47,333 nt of DNA from contig JABFWL010000384.1 in the NCBI GenBank assembly GCA_013362315.1, positions 1-47,333 on the forward strand, written 5' to 3'. A program made the translations under genes and the position numbers. This DNA is from Catenulispora sp. GTDB taxonomy: Bacteria > Actinomycetota > Actinomycetes > Streptomycetales > Catenulisporaceae. The notes beneath the pieces were generated by a model. The model saw nothing but the letters and a program-made list of their open reading frames with translations, had not been told where the DNA came from and ran no database searches. Positions 40,484-47,333 of the stretch are shown one piece after another. Each line of letters begins with the position of its first letter. The first letter of the stretch is position 1.

Positions 40484-40520
40484 GGATCCGCCGGGCGCCT
40501 CCGCGCCGCCCGGCGGATCC
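40484..40520. terminator. Strong bidirectional hairpin
   Basis: A perfect 14-bp stem (GGATCCGCCGGGCG at 40484-40497 with its complement at 40507-40520) encloses a 9-nt loop. It lies between the convergent PBP-like and DUF885 genes. No T-tract is present. Confidence 0.8.
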
Positions 40521-40525
40521 GGCGC

Positions 40526-42169
40526 TCACCGCAGCGCCACGCGCCGCGCCAGCCCCAGCGGCAGCCCGCCGGACCCCGCGATCGTGTCGTGGAACTGCTT
40601 CAGCGTCCCCTTGCCTGAGGCCAGGTATTCGGCGCGGATCGCCTCGATCTCCAGGCAGCCGGTCAGGTACGAGGCCGCCTGCGTCGGCCACGCGCAGTAC
40701 CGGTTCACCTCGCCCTTGGCGGTCTCCGGCGACAGCGACGCCTTCGACGCCATGAACGTCTCCGCCTCCTCGATGCTCATGTCGCCGGTGTGCAGCGCGG
40801 TGTCCACCACGATGCGGGCCGCGCGGAAGATCCGGGCGTCCAGGTGTCCGAGCTCGTGGCGGGGATCGGCGAAGTAGCCCTGCTCCCGCATCACGGTCTC
40901 GACGTACAGGCCCCAGCCCTCGATGAAGTACGGCGTGGTGAACATGTTGCGGACCGTGCGGCCCTGCTCGGCCACCCACGACAGGTGCCAGTGGTGGCCC
41001 GGGTAGGCCTCGTGGACCGCGATGGTCGGCATCGAGACCCGGGAGTTGGTGGCCAGCCGGCCCCGCACGGCTTCGGGGGAGGAGCCCTCCGGAGTGAACG
41101 GAACGTTGAAGACCCCGACCCGGGACGGCGTCAGCGCCGGGGGCCGGCTGTAGGAGGCCACCGACAGGATCGGGCGCAGGAACTCCGGCCCCGGCTGCAC
41201 CCGGCACTCCTCGCCGGGGGCGAACGTCACCAGGTCGGCTTCGCGGGTGAACTGCCGCGCCCGCTCGGTCTCGGCGACGTACTCGGCGAGCATCGCCTCC
41301 TCGCTCGGCGGCACGTCCTCGCAGAGCATGGCCATGGTCGCGCGCCAGTCGGCCGAGCCGCCGGGGATGCGGGCCGCGAGCTCGCGCATCTCCGCGTCCA
41401 GCCCGTCCCAGGCCGCCCGGCCGCGGCGGTGCAGCTCGGCGGTGTCGTAGCCGAGCATCTCCACGTCCTGCAGCAGCCGGGAGTAGTAGGCCTCGCCGAG
41501 CCGCCAGTCGCCTTCGCAGCGCTCTGCGAAGTCCGCCAGGAACACCGCCAGCTCGTCGAAGGCCGCCGCGGCCGGTTCGGCGGCGTCCGCCAGCTGCGCG
41601 CGCAGCTCCTCGTCGCGGACCAGCGCCGGCAGGCTCCGGGTGAAGAACGAACGGCCGGTGCGGGCCTGGCCCAGCGCCCGGTCCACCAGCAGCCGCGGCG
41701 CGATGCCCGGGTCCAGGTTGGCCCGGCAGAACGCCAGCGTGTCCGGCACCAGCTTCAGCTTGGCCAGCGCCTCCTCGACCAGCCGCGCCTCGGAGCGGGT
41801 CCGCTGCTCGAACGGCAGGTAGACCGAGTACAGGGCGGTGCCGATGTACTCGGCCGGGTCCCGCCGCCAGTTCTGCCGCTCCGCGCCGATACCCGCCTTG
41901 CGCAGCTGGGCGCGGACCAGGTCGCGGTCCACGCCGTCGGCGAAGCCGCAGTCGGCGTCGGCCAGCGCGTCCAGGGCGGCCAGGTGCGCGGCGGCCTCGT
42001 CGGCGCGGCGCTCGTAGCCGTCCGCCGACAGGTCGCCGTGGCTCATGGTGTGCGCGGGGTCGTCCGAGCCCATGATCGTCGCTGTGACCGGATACGCGTC
42101 CAGGTACCAGGCGACGGCGGCGCCGACCGCGTCGGCCACCGGGTTCTGGGAGGGTTCTGCAAAGGTCAT
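40526..42169 (-). CDS. DUF885 family protein (putative metallopeptidase)
   Basis: This is a 547-residue, soluble, mostly helical protein of the DUF885 family. The zinc-site motif appears as VHEAYPGHHWHLSW, followed by FTTPYFIEGWGLYVETVMREQGYFADPRHELGHLDARIFRAARIVVDTALHTGDMSIEEAETFM and CAWPTQAASYLTGCLEI. These are the diagnostic blocks of the family, thought to be thermolysin-like carboxypeptidases. There is no signal peptide, so it is cytoplasmic. The physiological substrate is unknown. It ends at the shared terminator hairpin. Confidence 0.9.
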   Translation of the reverse strand: MTFAEPSQNPVADAVGAAVAWYLDAYPVTATIMGSDDPAHTMSHGDLSADGYERRADEAAAHLAALDALADADCGFADGVDRDLVRAQLRKAGIGAERQNWRRDPAEYIGTALYSVYLPFEQRTRSEARLVEEALAKLKLVPDTLAFCRANLDPGIAPRLLVDRALGQARTGRSFFTRSLPALVRDEELRAQLADAAEPAAAAFDELAVFLADFAERCEGDWRLGEAYYSRLLQDVEMLGYDTAELHRRGRAAWDGLDAEMRELAARIPGGSADWRATMAMLCEDVPPSEEAMLAEYVAETERARQFTREADLVTFAPGEECRVQPGPEFLRPILSVASYSRPPALTPSRVGVFNVPFTPEGSSPEAVRGRLATNSRVSMPTIAVHEAYPGHHWHLSWVAEQGRTVRNMFTTPYFIEGWGLYVETVMREQGYFADPRHELGHLDARIFRAARIVVDTALHTGDMSIEEAETFMASKASLSPETAKGEVNRYCAWPTQAASYLTGCLEIEAIRAEYLASGKGTLKQFHDTIAGSGGLPLGLARRVALR

Positions 42170-42233
42170 GGGCCGACGTTAGCGCTCGGCAGCGGCGAGG
42201 GCGCGCAGGATTACAGCGCGGACACCCTCGCTC

Positions 42234-42275
42234 GACCCTGGTCCATGGTGGAGCGACCCTGGTCCGTGGTGTAGA
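42234..42275. repeat. 21-bp tandem repeat upstream of DUF885 gene
   Basis: Two imperfect copies begin GACCCTGGTCCATGGTGGAG and GACCCTGGTCCGTGGTGTAG at 42234 and 42255. They lie 65 nt upstream of the DUF885 start and could be paired regulator sites. Confidence 0.55.
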
Positions 42276-42285
42276 CCAGTGCCGG

Positions 42286-42315
42286 TGACGGGCCGACTAC
42301 CAAGCCGGCCCGTCA
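42286..42315 (-). terminator. Hairpin after the maleylpyruvate-isomerase-family gene
   Basis: TGACGGGCCG (42286-42295) pairs with CGGCCCGTCA (42306-42315) around a 10-nt loop, 62 nt beyond the stop of the minus-strand gene upstream. It is a plausible terminator without a T-tract. Confidence 0.5.
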
Positions 42316-42376
42316 GCGCGGGTTCATGCGGTGCCCATGCGGAGTCCACGCGGGTTCGGTCCGCTGCCGGATCCGC

Positions 42377-43189
42377 TCAGAACGTCGCGTTCACGACCCA
42401 GTGGTCCAGCAGCGTGTGGTCGCCGAGCACCTCGATCTCCTTCGAGCGCGGCGTGCGCCGGCCCCACACGAACAGGTACAGCTCGCCGACCGGCCCGCGT
42501 ACCGCGGCCGCGCCCTTGGCGTGCGTGCGCCGCCAGCGGAAGCCCTGCGGCTCCAGGGTGATCAGCCACTCCGCGCCCGCACCGCCGAGCACGGCCGGGT
42601 CCACGGAACCCGGCACGGTGTCGGTGGCGTGCAGGTGCAGCGTCTCGCCGTCCCCGGTCAGCGCGTGGATCCGGGGGGAGAACGCGGCCGCCGAGGGCAG
42701 CACGGTCAGGAACTCGTCGACGCCGTCCACGGCCACCGTCGGATCGTGCTCCGGTGTGCGGCCCAGGGCCAGCTCGATGTCGGAGCGGTGCATCGCGGTC
42801 TCGTGCAGTATCCGCCGCGCCCAGGCGCCGGCGGTGGGTTCCGGGCCCCAGGACCAGACCGGCTTGTCGGCGCCGGCGGTGCGCACCTCGCGCACCAGGT
42901 CCGCGGCCCCGGCCCGGAGCCAGTCGGGGTAGCCGTCGTAGGCCGCCGGGAAGCCGAGGTCGAGCGAGCGCGGATCCTCGCGCAGGCCGGAGCGCACCAT
43001 GGCGCTCGCCCAGCGGTGTGTCGTGCCGAGGTGCCGCGCGACCTTGCGCACGTTCCAGCCCGGGCAGGTGGGGACCTCCAGGTCCCAGTCGTTCGGGCCG
43101 AGGCCCGCCAGCAGCGCCGCGGCGCGCTCGGCCTCGGCGGCGAGGTGGTCCGTGTGGACGAGTTGCGGGTTGGCCGTCTCGCTCATCAT
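42377..43189 (-). CDS. Maleylpyruvate isomerase-family mycothiol-dependent enzyme
   Basis: This is a 270-residue protein. The N-terminal DinB-like helical domain carries LAAEAERAAALLAGLGPNDWDLEVPTCPGWNVRKVARHLGTTHRWASAMV, with the His that helps bind metal, and WARRILHETAMHRSDIELALG with the HExxxHRxD-type metal-binding motif. The C-terminal SCP2-like domain ends RRTPRSKEIEVLGDHTLLDHWV. Proteins of this family are predicted to use mycothiol; the substrate is unassigned. The tandem ATGs at 43189 and 43186 follow GGAAGG; I use the first. Confidence 0.87.
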   Translation of the reverse strand: MMSETANPQLVHTDHLAAEAERAAALLAGLGPNDWDLEVPTCPGWNVRKVARHLGTTHRWASAMVRSGLREDPRSLDLGFPAAYDGYPDWLRAGAADLVREVRTAGADKPVWSWGPEPTAGAWARRILHETAMHRSDIELALGRTPEHDPTVAVDGVDEFLTVLPSAAAFSPRIHALTGDGETLHLHATDTVPGSVDPAVLGGAGAEWLITLEPQGFRWRRTHAKGAAAVRGPVGELYLFVWGRRTPRSKEIEVLGDHTLLDHWVVNATF

Positions 43190-43587
43190 CGGCTTCTGCC
43201 TTCCATCGGTGGTCTCGGGCACCGCCGGTGCGCGCGCTGGACGGGCGCGCCGGGAGGGTCGGCGGTGTGAGGGGACGAGTCATCGGTGGTGAACGGATAT
43301 GGAATTGGTCGCGGACGCGGGTGCGCCCTCGAAGGAACATTGGCCCACCGCGCGGCGGGCCGCTACTCGGCGGACGTGTGATCATCGTCTCGCCGCCGCC
43401 GCGGTTCCCGACCACCTTCCCCTCCGGACACCGGCCCACACCTGCAACGCGCCACAACCTGCTGCGGCAAGGCGCGGTTTCCTTCCGGCAGCGGCGGTGC
43501 GTAACAATCGGGCAAAGCCCCGAGGGTGCGAGTCGTTCCGGCCCGGGCGGGCATGGGCGAGCGATCGGTGAGGCGGAAGGCGCGCGC
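43190..43587. other. 398-bp divergent intergenic region
   Basis: No credible gene is seen here. It lies between the maleylpyruvate-isomerase-family gene (minus) and the DMT-like gene (plus) and should hold both promoters. A TAACAAT about 43502-43508 could be a -10 element for the plus-strand gene, but no convincing -35 accompanies it. GGCGGAAGG just before the GTG at 43588 is the ribosome site. I see no riboswitch-like fold. Confidence 0.5.
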
Positions 43588-44508
43588 GTGGGACTGGCAT
43601 GGGGCTTGATCGGGGCGTTCGTCAGCGCGCTCGCCTACGGGGCGGCGACGGTGCTGCAGGCGATCGGCGCCGGCCGGACCAAGGACACCGGCGGCGCCGG
43701 GGTGGACCCCCGGCTGCTGATCAGGGTGCTGTCGCAGCTGCCGTTCGTCCTGGGCCTGGGGCTGGACGTGGTGGGGCTGGCGGCGAACCTGGTGGCGCTG
43801 CGGGAGCTGCCGCTGTTCGCGGTGCAGGCGATCGTGAACTGCTCGCTGGCGGTCACCGCGCTGCTCGCGGTGCCGCTGCTGAAGGCCCGGCTCGGCCGGC
43901 GCGACTGGACCGCGATCGGCGCGGTGGTGGCCGGCCTGGTGCTGGTCGGGATCTCGGCCGGCAAGGAGGAGCCGGTGCACACCGGCCGCGGGCTGCACTG
44001 GTGTGTGCTGGCGGCGGTGCTGGTGCTGATCGCCGCCGCGCTGGTGGTGATCCTCAAGCTCGGCGGGAACTCGGTGGTGCTGGGGGCGTTCGCCGGCTCG
44101 CTGTTCGGCGCGTTCGCGATCTGCGTCCGCATCCTTCCGGACCTGAGCCCGTCGAAGCTGATCGGGGATCCGGCGTTCTACGCGCTGCTGGCCGCCTCGG
44201 TCACCGGATTCCTGTTCTTCACCACCGCGCTGCAGCGCGGGTCGGTGACGCTGGCGACCGCGATGCTGGTGGTCGGCGAGACCGTGGTGCCGGCGCTGCT
44301 GGGGGTGACGCTGTTCCACGACCACACCCGGCCCGGGTTCGTGCCGGTGGCGGTGATCGGGTTCCTGTGCGCGGTCGGGGGAGCGGTGACGCTGTCGCGG
44401 TTCGGGGAGGCCGAGGCGCACTCGGCCGATTCCGGCTCAGGCGGCGGCGACTCCGGCGGCGGTCACGGTGCCGCGGCGGCCTCGGCGGAGCCGTCGGCGA
44501 CCAGCTGA
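43588..44508 (+). CDS. DMT superfamily membrane transporter-like protein
   Basis: This is a 306-residue protein with about nine hydrophobic helices in two similar halves (GLIGAFVSALAYGAATVLQAIGAGR, LPLFAVQAIVNCSLAVTALLAVPLLKARLGRRDWTAIGAVVAGLVLVGIS; then LGAFAGSLFGAFAI, GSVTLATAMLVVGETVVPALLGVTLF, FVPVAVIGFLCAVGGAVTLSRF). This inverted-repeat pattern fits EamA/DMT-type transporters. The substrate is unknown. The C-terminal tail is Gly/Ser/Ala-rich. The GTG start is chosen by its ribosome site. Its last 46 bp overlap the convergent DedA gene. Confidence 0.8.
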   Translation: MGLAWGLIGAFVSALAYGAATVLQAIGAGRTKDTGGAGVDPRLLIRVLSQLPFVLGLGLDVVGLAANLVALRELPLFAVQAIVNCSLAVTALLAVPLLKARLGRRDWTAIGAVVAGLVLVGISAGKEEPVHTGRGLHWCVLAAVLVLIAAALVVILKLGGNSVVLGAFAGSLFGAFAICVRILPDLSPSKLIGDPAFYALLAASVTGFLFFTTALQRGSVTLATAMLVVGETVVPALLGVTLFHDHTRPGFVPVAVIGFLCAVGGAVTLSRFGEAEAHSADSGSGGGDSGGGHGAAAASAEPSATS

Positions 44509-45254
44509 TCGCGCACCCGGTCGACCTCGTGCGCGACCGTGCCCTCGAGGGCCTCGACGACGTGCTTCAGTTCCGTCAGCTCACCGCGGACCTCGTCGAC
44601 CAGGTCGTCCCCTGCCGGGTCCTCGGCGTCCGCCGTCGCGGTGCGGCCCCGCCGCTTGACCAGGTACAGGCCGAGGCCGCCGGCCACGGCCAGACCCAGC
44701 AGCACCCAGCTGACCAGCGAGGCGTAGTGCTCGATCTTGTGCCAGGCGTTGCCGGCGGCGTAGCCGAGCAGTGTGAAGCCGGCGGCCCAGACGATGCCGC
44801 CGAGCGCGTTCCAGAACAGGAACTTCTTGTACGGGACCCGGGACACGCCGCACAGCCCCGGCACCAGCGCGCGCAGCGCCGCCGCGAACCGGCCGGTGAA
44901 CACCGCTTTGCCGCCGAGCTTGTTGATCAGGTCCTTGCCCTGCTGGATGTGCTCGGGCTTGACGAACCGCGCGGGGAGCTTGGTGAGCAGCCCGTCGCCC
45001 CACTTCTTGCCGACCTCGTAGCCGACGCTGTCGCCGATGATCGCGCCGGCGATCGCCGCGCCCATCGCCACGGCCAGGTTGACCTTGCCGTTGAACGCCA
45101 GGAAGCCGCCGATCACCACCGCGATCTCGCCCGGGACCAGGAAGCCGAGGAACACCGAGGCCTCCAGCGCGGGCAGCAGGAACACCAGTGCCAGTGCCGC
45201 CGGGCCGGGCAGTTTCTGCAGTGTGTCCGCGATCCAGGTCAGAAGTGCTCCCAT
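44463..45254 (-). CDS. DedA family membrane protein
   Basis: This is a 263-residue protein with the SNARE-associated/DedA domain: ALALVFLLPALEASVFLGFLVPGEIAVVIGGFLAF, GAAIAGAIIGDSVGYEVGKKWGDGLL, and TGRFAAALRALVPGLCGVSRVPYKKFLFWNALGGIVWAAGFTLLGYAAGNAWHKIE. The conserved acidic residue in VPGE and arginines in GRFxxxxR are present. DedA proteins act in membrane homeostasis and lipid (undecaprenyl-phosphate) flipping. An acidic cytoplasmic tail of about 60 residues follows the last helix. I use the ATG at 45254. A 24-bp palindrome lies 56 bp upstream (45310-45333), between this gene and the CBS gene on the same strand. Confidence 0.9.
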   Translation of the reverse strand: MGALLTWIADTLQKLPGPAALALVFLLPALEASVFLGFLVPGEIAVVIGGFLAFNGKVNLAVAMGAAIAGAIIGDSVGYEVGKKWGDGLLTKLPARFVKPEHIQQGKDLINKLGGKAVFTGRFAAALRALVPGLCGVSRVPYKKFLFWNALGGIVWAAGFTLLGYAAGNAWHKIEHYASLVSWVLLGLAVAGGLGLYLVKRRGRTATADAEDPAGDDLVDEVRGELTELKHVVEALEGTVAHEVDRVRDQLVADGSAEAAAAP

Positions 45255-45309
45255 GGACGCCAGCTTAGGCGGTCCGACGATCGGGCGGGGCGCCCGGAAG
45301 TCGGGGATC

Positions 45310-45333
45310 GGGGTCATACCTCGGTATGACCCC
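45310..45333. promoter_or_regulatory. 24-bp perfect palindrome upstream of dedA
   Basis: GGGGTCATACC (45310-45320) and GGTATGACCCC (45323-45333) are perfect 11-bp arms with only TC between them. A 2-nt gap is too short for a good RNA hairpin loop, so a protein-binding operator is more likely than a terminator. It sits 56 bp before the dedA start. I do not recognise the regulator. Confidence 0.6.
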
Positions 45334-45350
45334 GCGGCGCGGCCCCGGAG

Positions 45351-45770
45351 TCAGGCCGCTGACGGCACCCGGGTCCAGGCCCGCACGATGTCCCGGACCG
45401 AGATCATCCCGGCCACCTCCTCGGCGTCGAGCACGATCAGGTGCCGGAAGCCGCCGCGGGTCATGGCCTCGGCGGCCTGCTCCAGCGTCCAGCGCGGGGT
45501 GGCGAACACCACGTCGTGGGTCAGGTGCGTCTCGACCGGCTCGGTGTCCGGGTCCAGCCCGGCGCCGACGGCGTGCAGGATGTCCCGCTCGGTGATGATG
45601 CCGATCCCGAAGGTCTCGGGGTTGTGCACCACGGCGCTCCCGACGCCGCGCTGCGTCATCAGCCGCGCGGCCTGGCGCAGCGTGTGGCGGGGGCCGATGA
45701 GCAGGATCTCGGTCGACATGGCGTCGTGGACGTGCCGGGCGGGGCCGGCGGGCATGGGGCTGGAGGACAT
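45351..45770 (-). CDS. CBS-domain protein
   Basis: This 139-residue protein consists of two CBS motifs (a Bateman module): AMSTEILLIGPRHTLRQAARLMTQRGVGSAVVHNPETFGIGIITERDIL and DVVFATPRWTLEQAAEAMTRGGFRHLIVLDAEEVAGMISVRDIV. The module binds adenine nucleotides, and the protein has no partner domain, like small stand-alone CBS proteins of actinomycetes. The ATG is preceded by AGGGAG. It is followed on the same strand by dedA, with a palindrome in between. Confidence 0.9.
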   Translation of the reverse strand: MSSSPMPAGPARHVHDAMSTEILLIGPRHTLRQAARLMTQRGVGSAVVHNPETFGIGIITERDILHAVGAGLDPDTEPVETHLTHDVVFATPRWTLEQAAEAMTRGGFRHLIVLDAEEVAGMISVRDIVRAWTRVPSAA

Positions 45771-45887
45771 GGTCGCTCCCTGAGGGGGGGTTGCCTGGGG
45801 GCCTTCTTTTCACAAGTTCACATGAAGGGAAGGCGTTGGCAAGCCACAAGCCGGGTGAATCTTCCCCGGGTCGCCAGGAAATCCCGC

Positions 45888-46691
45888 TCAGCTGTCCAGT
45901 TGGTGCCCACCCACGTAGTAGAGCAGCTCCTCGTGCAGCAGCCCGTTCGACACCGCGGCCGACCCGCCGAACACCCCGGGCATGCCGTCCACCGAGGTGA
46001 ACATCCCCCCGGCCTCGGTCACGATCACCGCCAGCGCCGCCATGTCCCACAGTGAGAGCTCCGGCTCGGCCGCCATGTCCACCGCCCCCTCGGCGACCAG
46101 CATGTGTGACCAGAAGTCACCGTAGGCCCGGGTGCGCCAGCAGGCCCGCGAGAGGTCGAGGAACGCGTCGAGCTTGCCGTACTCCTCCCAGGAGACCACC
46201 GAGGAGTAGGCCAGCGACGCGTCCGCGACGGCCGCCACGTTCGACACCTGGCAGCGCTGCGCCGAGGCCAGGGACCGCCCGGTGAACGCCCCGCCGCCCT
46301 TCGCCGCCCACCACCGCCGCCCCAGCGCCGGCGCCGACACCACCCCGGCCACCACCTCCTCGCCCTCCATCAGCCCGATCAAGGTGGCCCATACCGGCAC
46401 CCCGCGCACATAGTTCTTGGTGCCGTCGATCGGATCGATGATCCACTTGCGCCCCGTCGCCCCCGCCGCGGTCTCCCCGAACTCCTCCCCGAGCATCGCG
46501 TCCCGCGGCCTGGCCCGCGACAACGCCGACCGAATCGCCTCCTCAGCGGCCTTGTCGGCATCGGAAACCGGCGTCATGTCGGGCTTGGCTTCCACCCTCA
46601 AGTCCCGGGCCTTGAACCGGCCCATGGTGATGGCATCAGCGGAGTCCGCGAGGACGTGCGCCAGCCGGAGATCGTCATCGAAGGCGGTCAT
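45888..46691 (-). CDS. hisN: Inositol-monophosphatase-family histidinol-phosphatase (HisN-like)
   Basis: This is a 267-residue member of the Mg-dependent phosphatase family. Metal ligands lie in LGEEFGE (Glu69-Glu70), IIDPIDGTKNYVRG (Asp86, Asp89) and SLWDMAALAVIVTEAGG. The form DGTKNYVRGVPVWATLIGL and the overall sequence resemble actinobacterial HisN, which releases phosphate from L-histidinol phosphate in histidine synthesis. Related inositol or fructose-bisphosphate phosphatases cannot be fully excluded. It lies 117 bp upstream of the CBS gene on the same strand. The gene stands alone, away from other his genes, which is usual for hisN. Confidence 0.87.
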   Translation of the reverse strand: MTAFDDDLRLAHVLADSADAITMGRFKARDLRVEAKPDMTPVSDADKAAEEAIRSALSRARPRDAMLGEEFGETAAGATGRKWIIDPIDGTKNYVRGVPVWATLIGLMEGEEVVAGVVSAPALGRRWWAAKGGGAFTGRSLASAQRCQVSNVAAVADASLAYSSVVSWEEYGKLDAFLDLSRACWRTRAYGDFWSHMLVAEGAVDMAAEPELSLWDMAALAVIVTEAGGMFTSVDGMPGVFGGSAAVSNGLLHEELLYYVGGHQLDS

Positions 46692-46892
46692 GCGTCACAC
46701 GATAGGGCGAATCAGCAACACGGCGCCGCGCCGCTCCCCCCAAGTCCACCCCCCGGTCACTAACCTGGCCGTATCTTCCGACGAACACCCAACCCGCCCA
46801 AGCCGCCGCGACCCCTCCGCGCCCTGTCGCCCCGGCGCCTCAGCAGCTGGCTGGGCCTCAGCGCCACTAACTCCGGCCATCTGCCAGCCGAC

Positions 46893-47207
46893 TTGCTAGA
46901 GCCCATCATCGAGCCGCGCCTGGGCATCGACGGCTGGAGCTACACCGGCACCTCTCTCGAGGAGTGCGTCGACCCCCACCTCGAGCCAGAACTGGCCCAA
47001 GCGGTACACCTGATCACCAGCGGCCTCGCCACAGCGTGGAACTACCGCCGCGCGATCCAGCTGCTCGAGAGCCAGCGGGCCTACGGCCAGGCCTACGCGA
47101 TCCTCGAGGCCTGGGCGACAGACGGGCCGGAGCCGGACGGGAGCCTGTCGAAGTGGCGCGCCAGGTTGGCGGCTGGTGTGCTGAGGCATGGTGGGGGGGC
47201 GTTTTAG
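46893..47207 (+). CDS. Hypothetical protein, start unclear
   Basis: This ORF of 104 residues from a TTG codon is hydrophilic and probably helical (PELAQAVHLITSGLATAWNYRRAIQLLESQRAYGQAYAILEAWATDG). The reading frame stays open upstream to 46764 with protein-like sequence (LRALSPRRLSSWLGLSATNSGHLPADLL) but offers no ATG or GTG, only CTG codons. It could be a gene with a non-standard start or a 5'-truncated remnant. I recognise no domain. There is no ribosome site before the TTG. Confidence 0.45.
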   Translation: MLEPIIEPRLGIDGWSYTGTSLEECVDPHLEPELAQAVHLITSGLATAWNYRRAIQLLESQRAYGQAYAILEAWATDGPEPDGSLSKWRARLAAGVLRHGGGAF

Positions 47208-47218
47208 GGAAGCAGGGC

Positions 47219-47312
47219 CAAAGTCAAGATCAAAGTCAAGGGCGACAGTCAAGGGCGACAGGCAAAGTCAAGGGCGACAGTCAAAGGCGCCTCCGGCGGC
47301 GCCTCCGGCGAG
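47219..47312. repeat. Short tandem repeats at the window end
   Basis: GTCAAGGGCGACAG occurs three times, interspersed with CAAAGTCAA units, between about 47233 and 47284. Two copies of GGCGCCTCCGGC follow (about 47287-47310). No ORF spans the region; the array may continue past the window. Confidence 0.6.
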
Positions 47313-47333
47313 GGCCTCGCTCTGGGAAGGGGG

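Noticed and set aside
47219..47312. CRISPR-like repeat array
   Set aside because: The units are 12-14 bp, contiguous or nearly so, without spacers of uniform length, and no cas genes are present.
1..47333. tRNA, rRNA, riboswitch, insertion sequence or prophage genes
   Set aside because: None was recognised on reading both strands; no transposase, integrase or structured RNA signature was found.

Overview
The window is very GC-rich, gene-dense DNA with many GTG starts and ATGA/GTGA stop-start overlaps, typical of a filamentous or soil actinomycete. A maleylpyruvate-isomerase-type mycothiol enzyme, a CrgA-like protein, an AfsR/SARP regulator and a KstR2-type steroid regulator all fit Actinomycetes. 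The genus cannot be fixed from sequence alone. All homology statements rest on recognising family sequences from memory; no database search was run.

Layout. 1-9915: housekeeping and accessory genes, namely DUF4234 and DUF2127 membrane proteins, a TetR regulator divergent from a GH1 beta-glucosidase, a glyoxalase-fold protein, a lipoprotein, a methyltransferase, a prolyl aminopeptidase followed by kynureninase, an acyl-CoA dehydrogenase and a spermidine-synthase-like protein. 10249-12299: a DUF3311/sodium:monocarboxylate symporter pair ending at a strong hairpin. 12381-15740: an acyl-CoA dehydrogenase, a PNPOx-fold protein and two overlapping DUF4097 paralogues.

15821-37649 is the main theme. 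It holds a set of genes that closely match the KstR2 regulon of mycobacteria and rhodococci, which degrades steroid rings C and D (the HIP pathway). The genes are fadE31/fadE32-like dehydrogenases, fadE30, ipdF, kstR2, fadA6, then ipdC, ipdB, ipdA, echA20, and two SDR genes like Rv3549c and Rv3548c. Three candidate operators lie at the heads of these transcription units: 17874-17905 in a 42-bp divergent promoter, and identical 20-mers at 29671-29690 and 35846-35865. The set is interrupted by alkB, a CGNR protein, WYL and GNAT genes, a DrrAB-type ABC exporter and a large AfsR-like regulator. No fadD3 (HIP-CoA ligase) is present in the window.

37720-47333: a cyclophilin lipoprotein; a SigE-type sigma factor translationally coupled to a membrane protein whose extracellular penicillin-binding transpeptidase domain has lost all three catalytic motifs; a DUF885 protein; a mycothiol-dependent enzyme; a DMT-type membrane protein; DedA and CBS proteins; a HisN-like phosphatase; and a small ORF without a good start, followed by short tandem repeats. 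No rRNA, tRNA, CRISPR array, transposase or phage gene was seen.

The two points most worth follow-up are the KstR2-like regulon with its duplicated operator, and the sigma factor paired with a catalytically dead PBP-like protein, which may be a cell-wall or ligand sensor.
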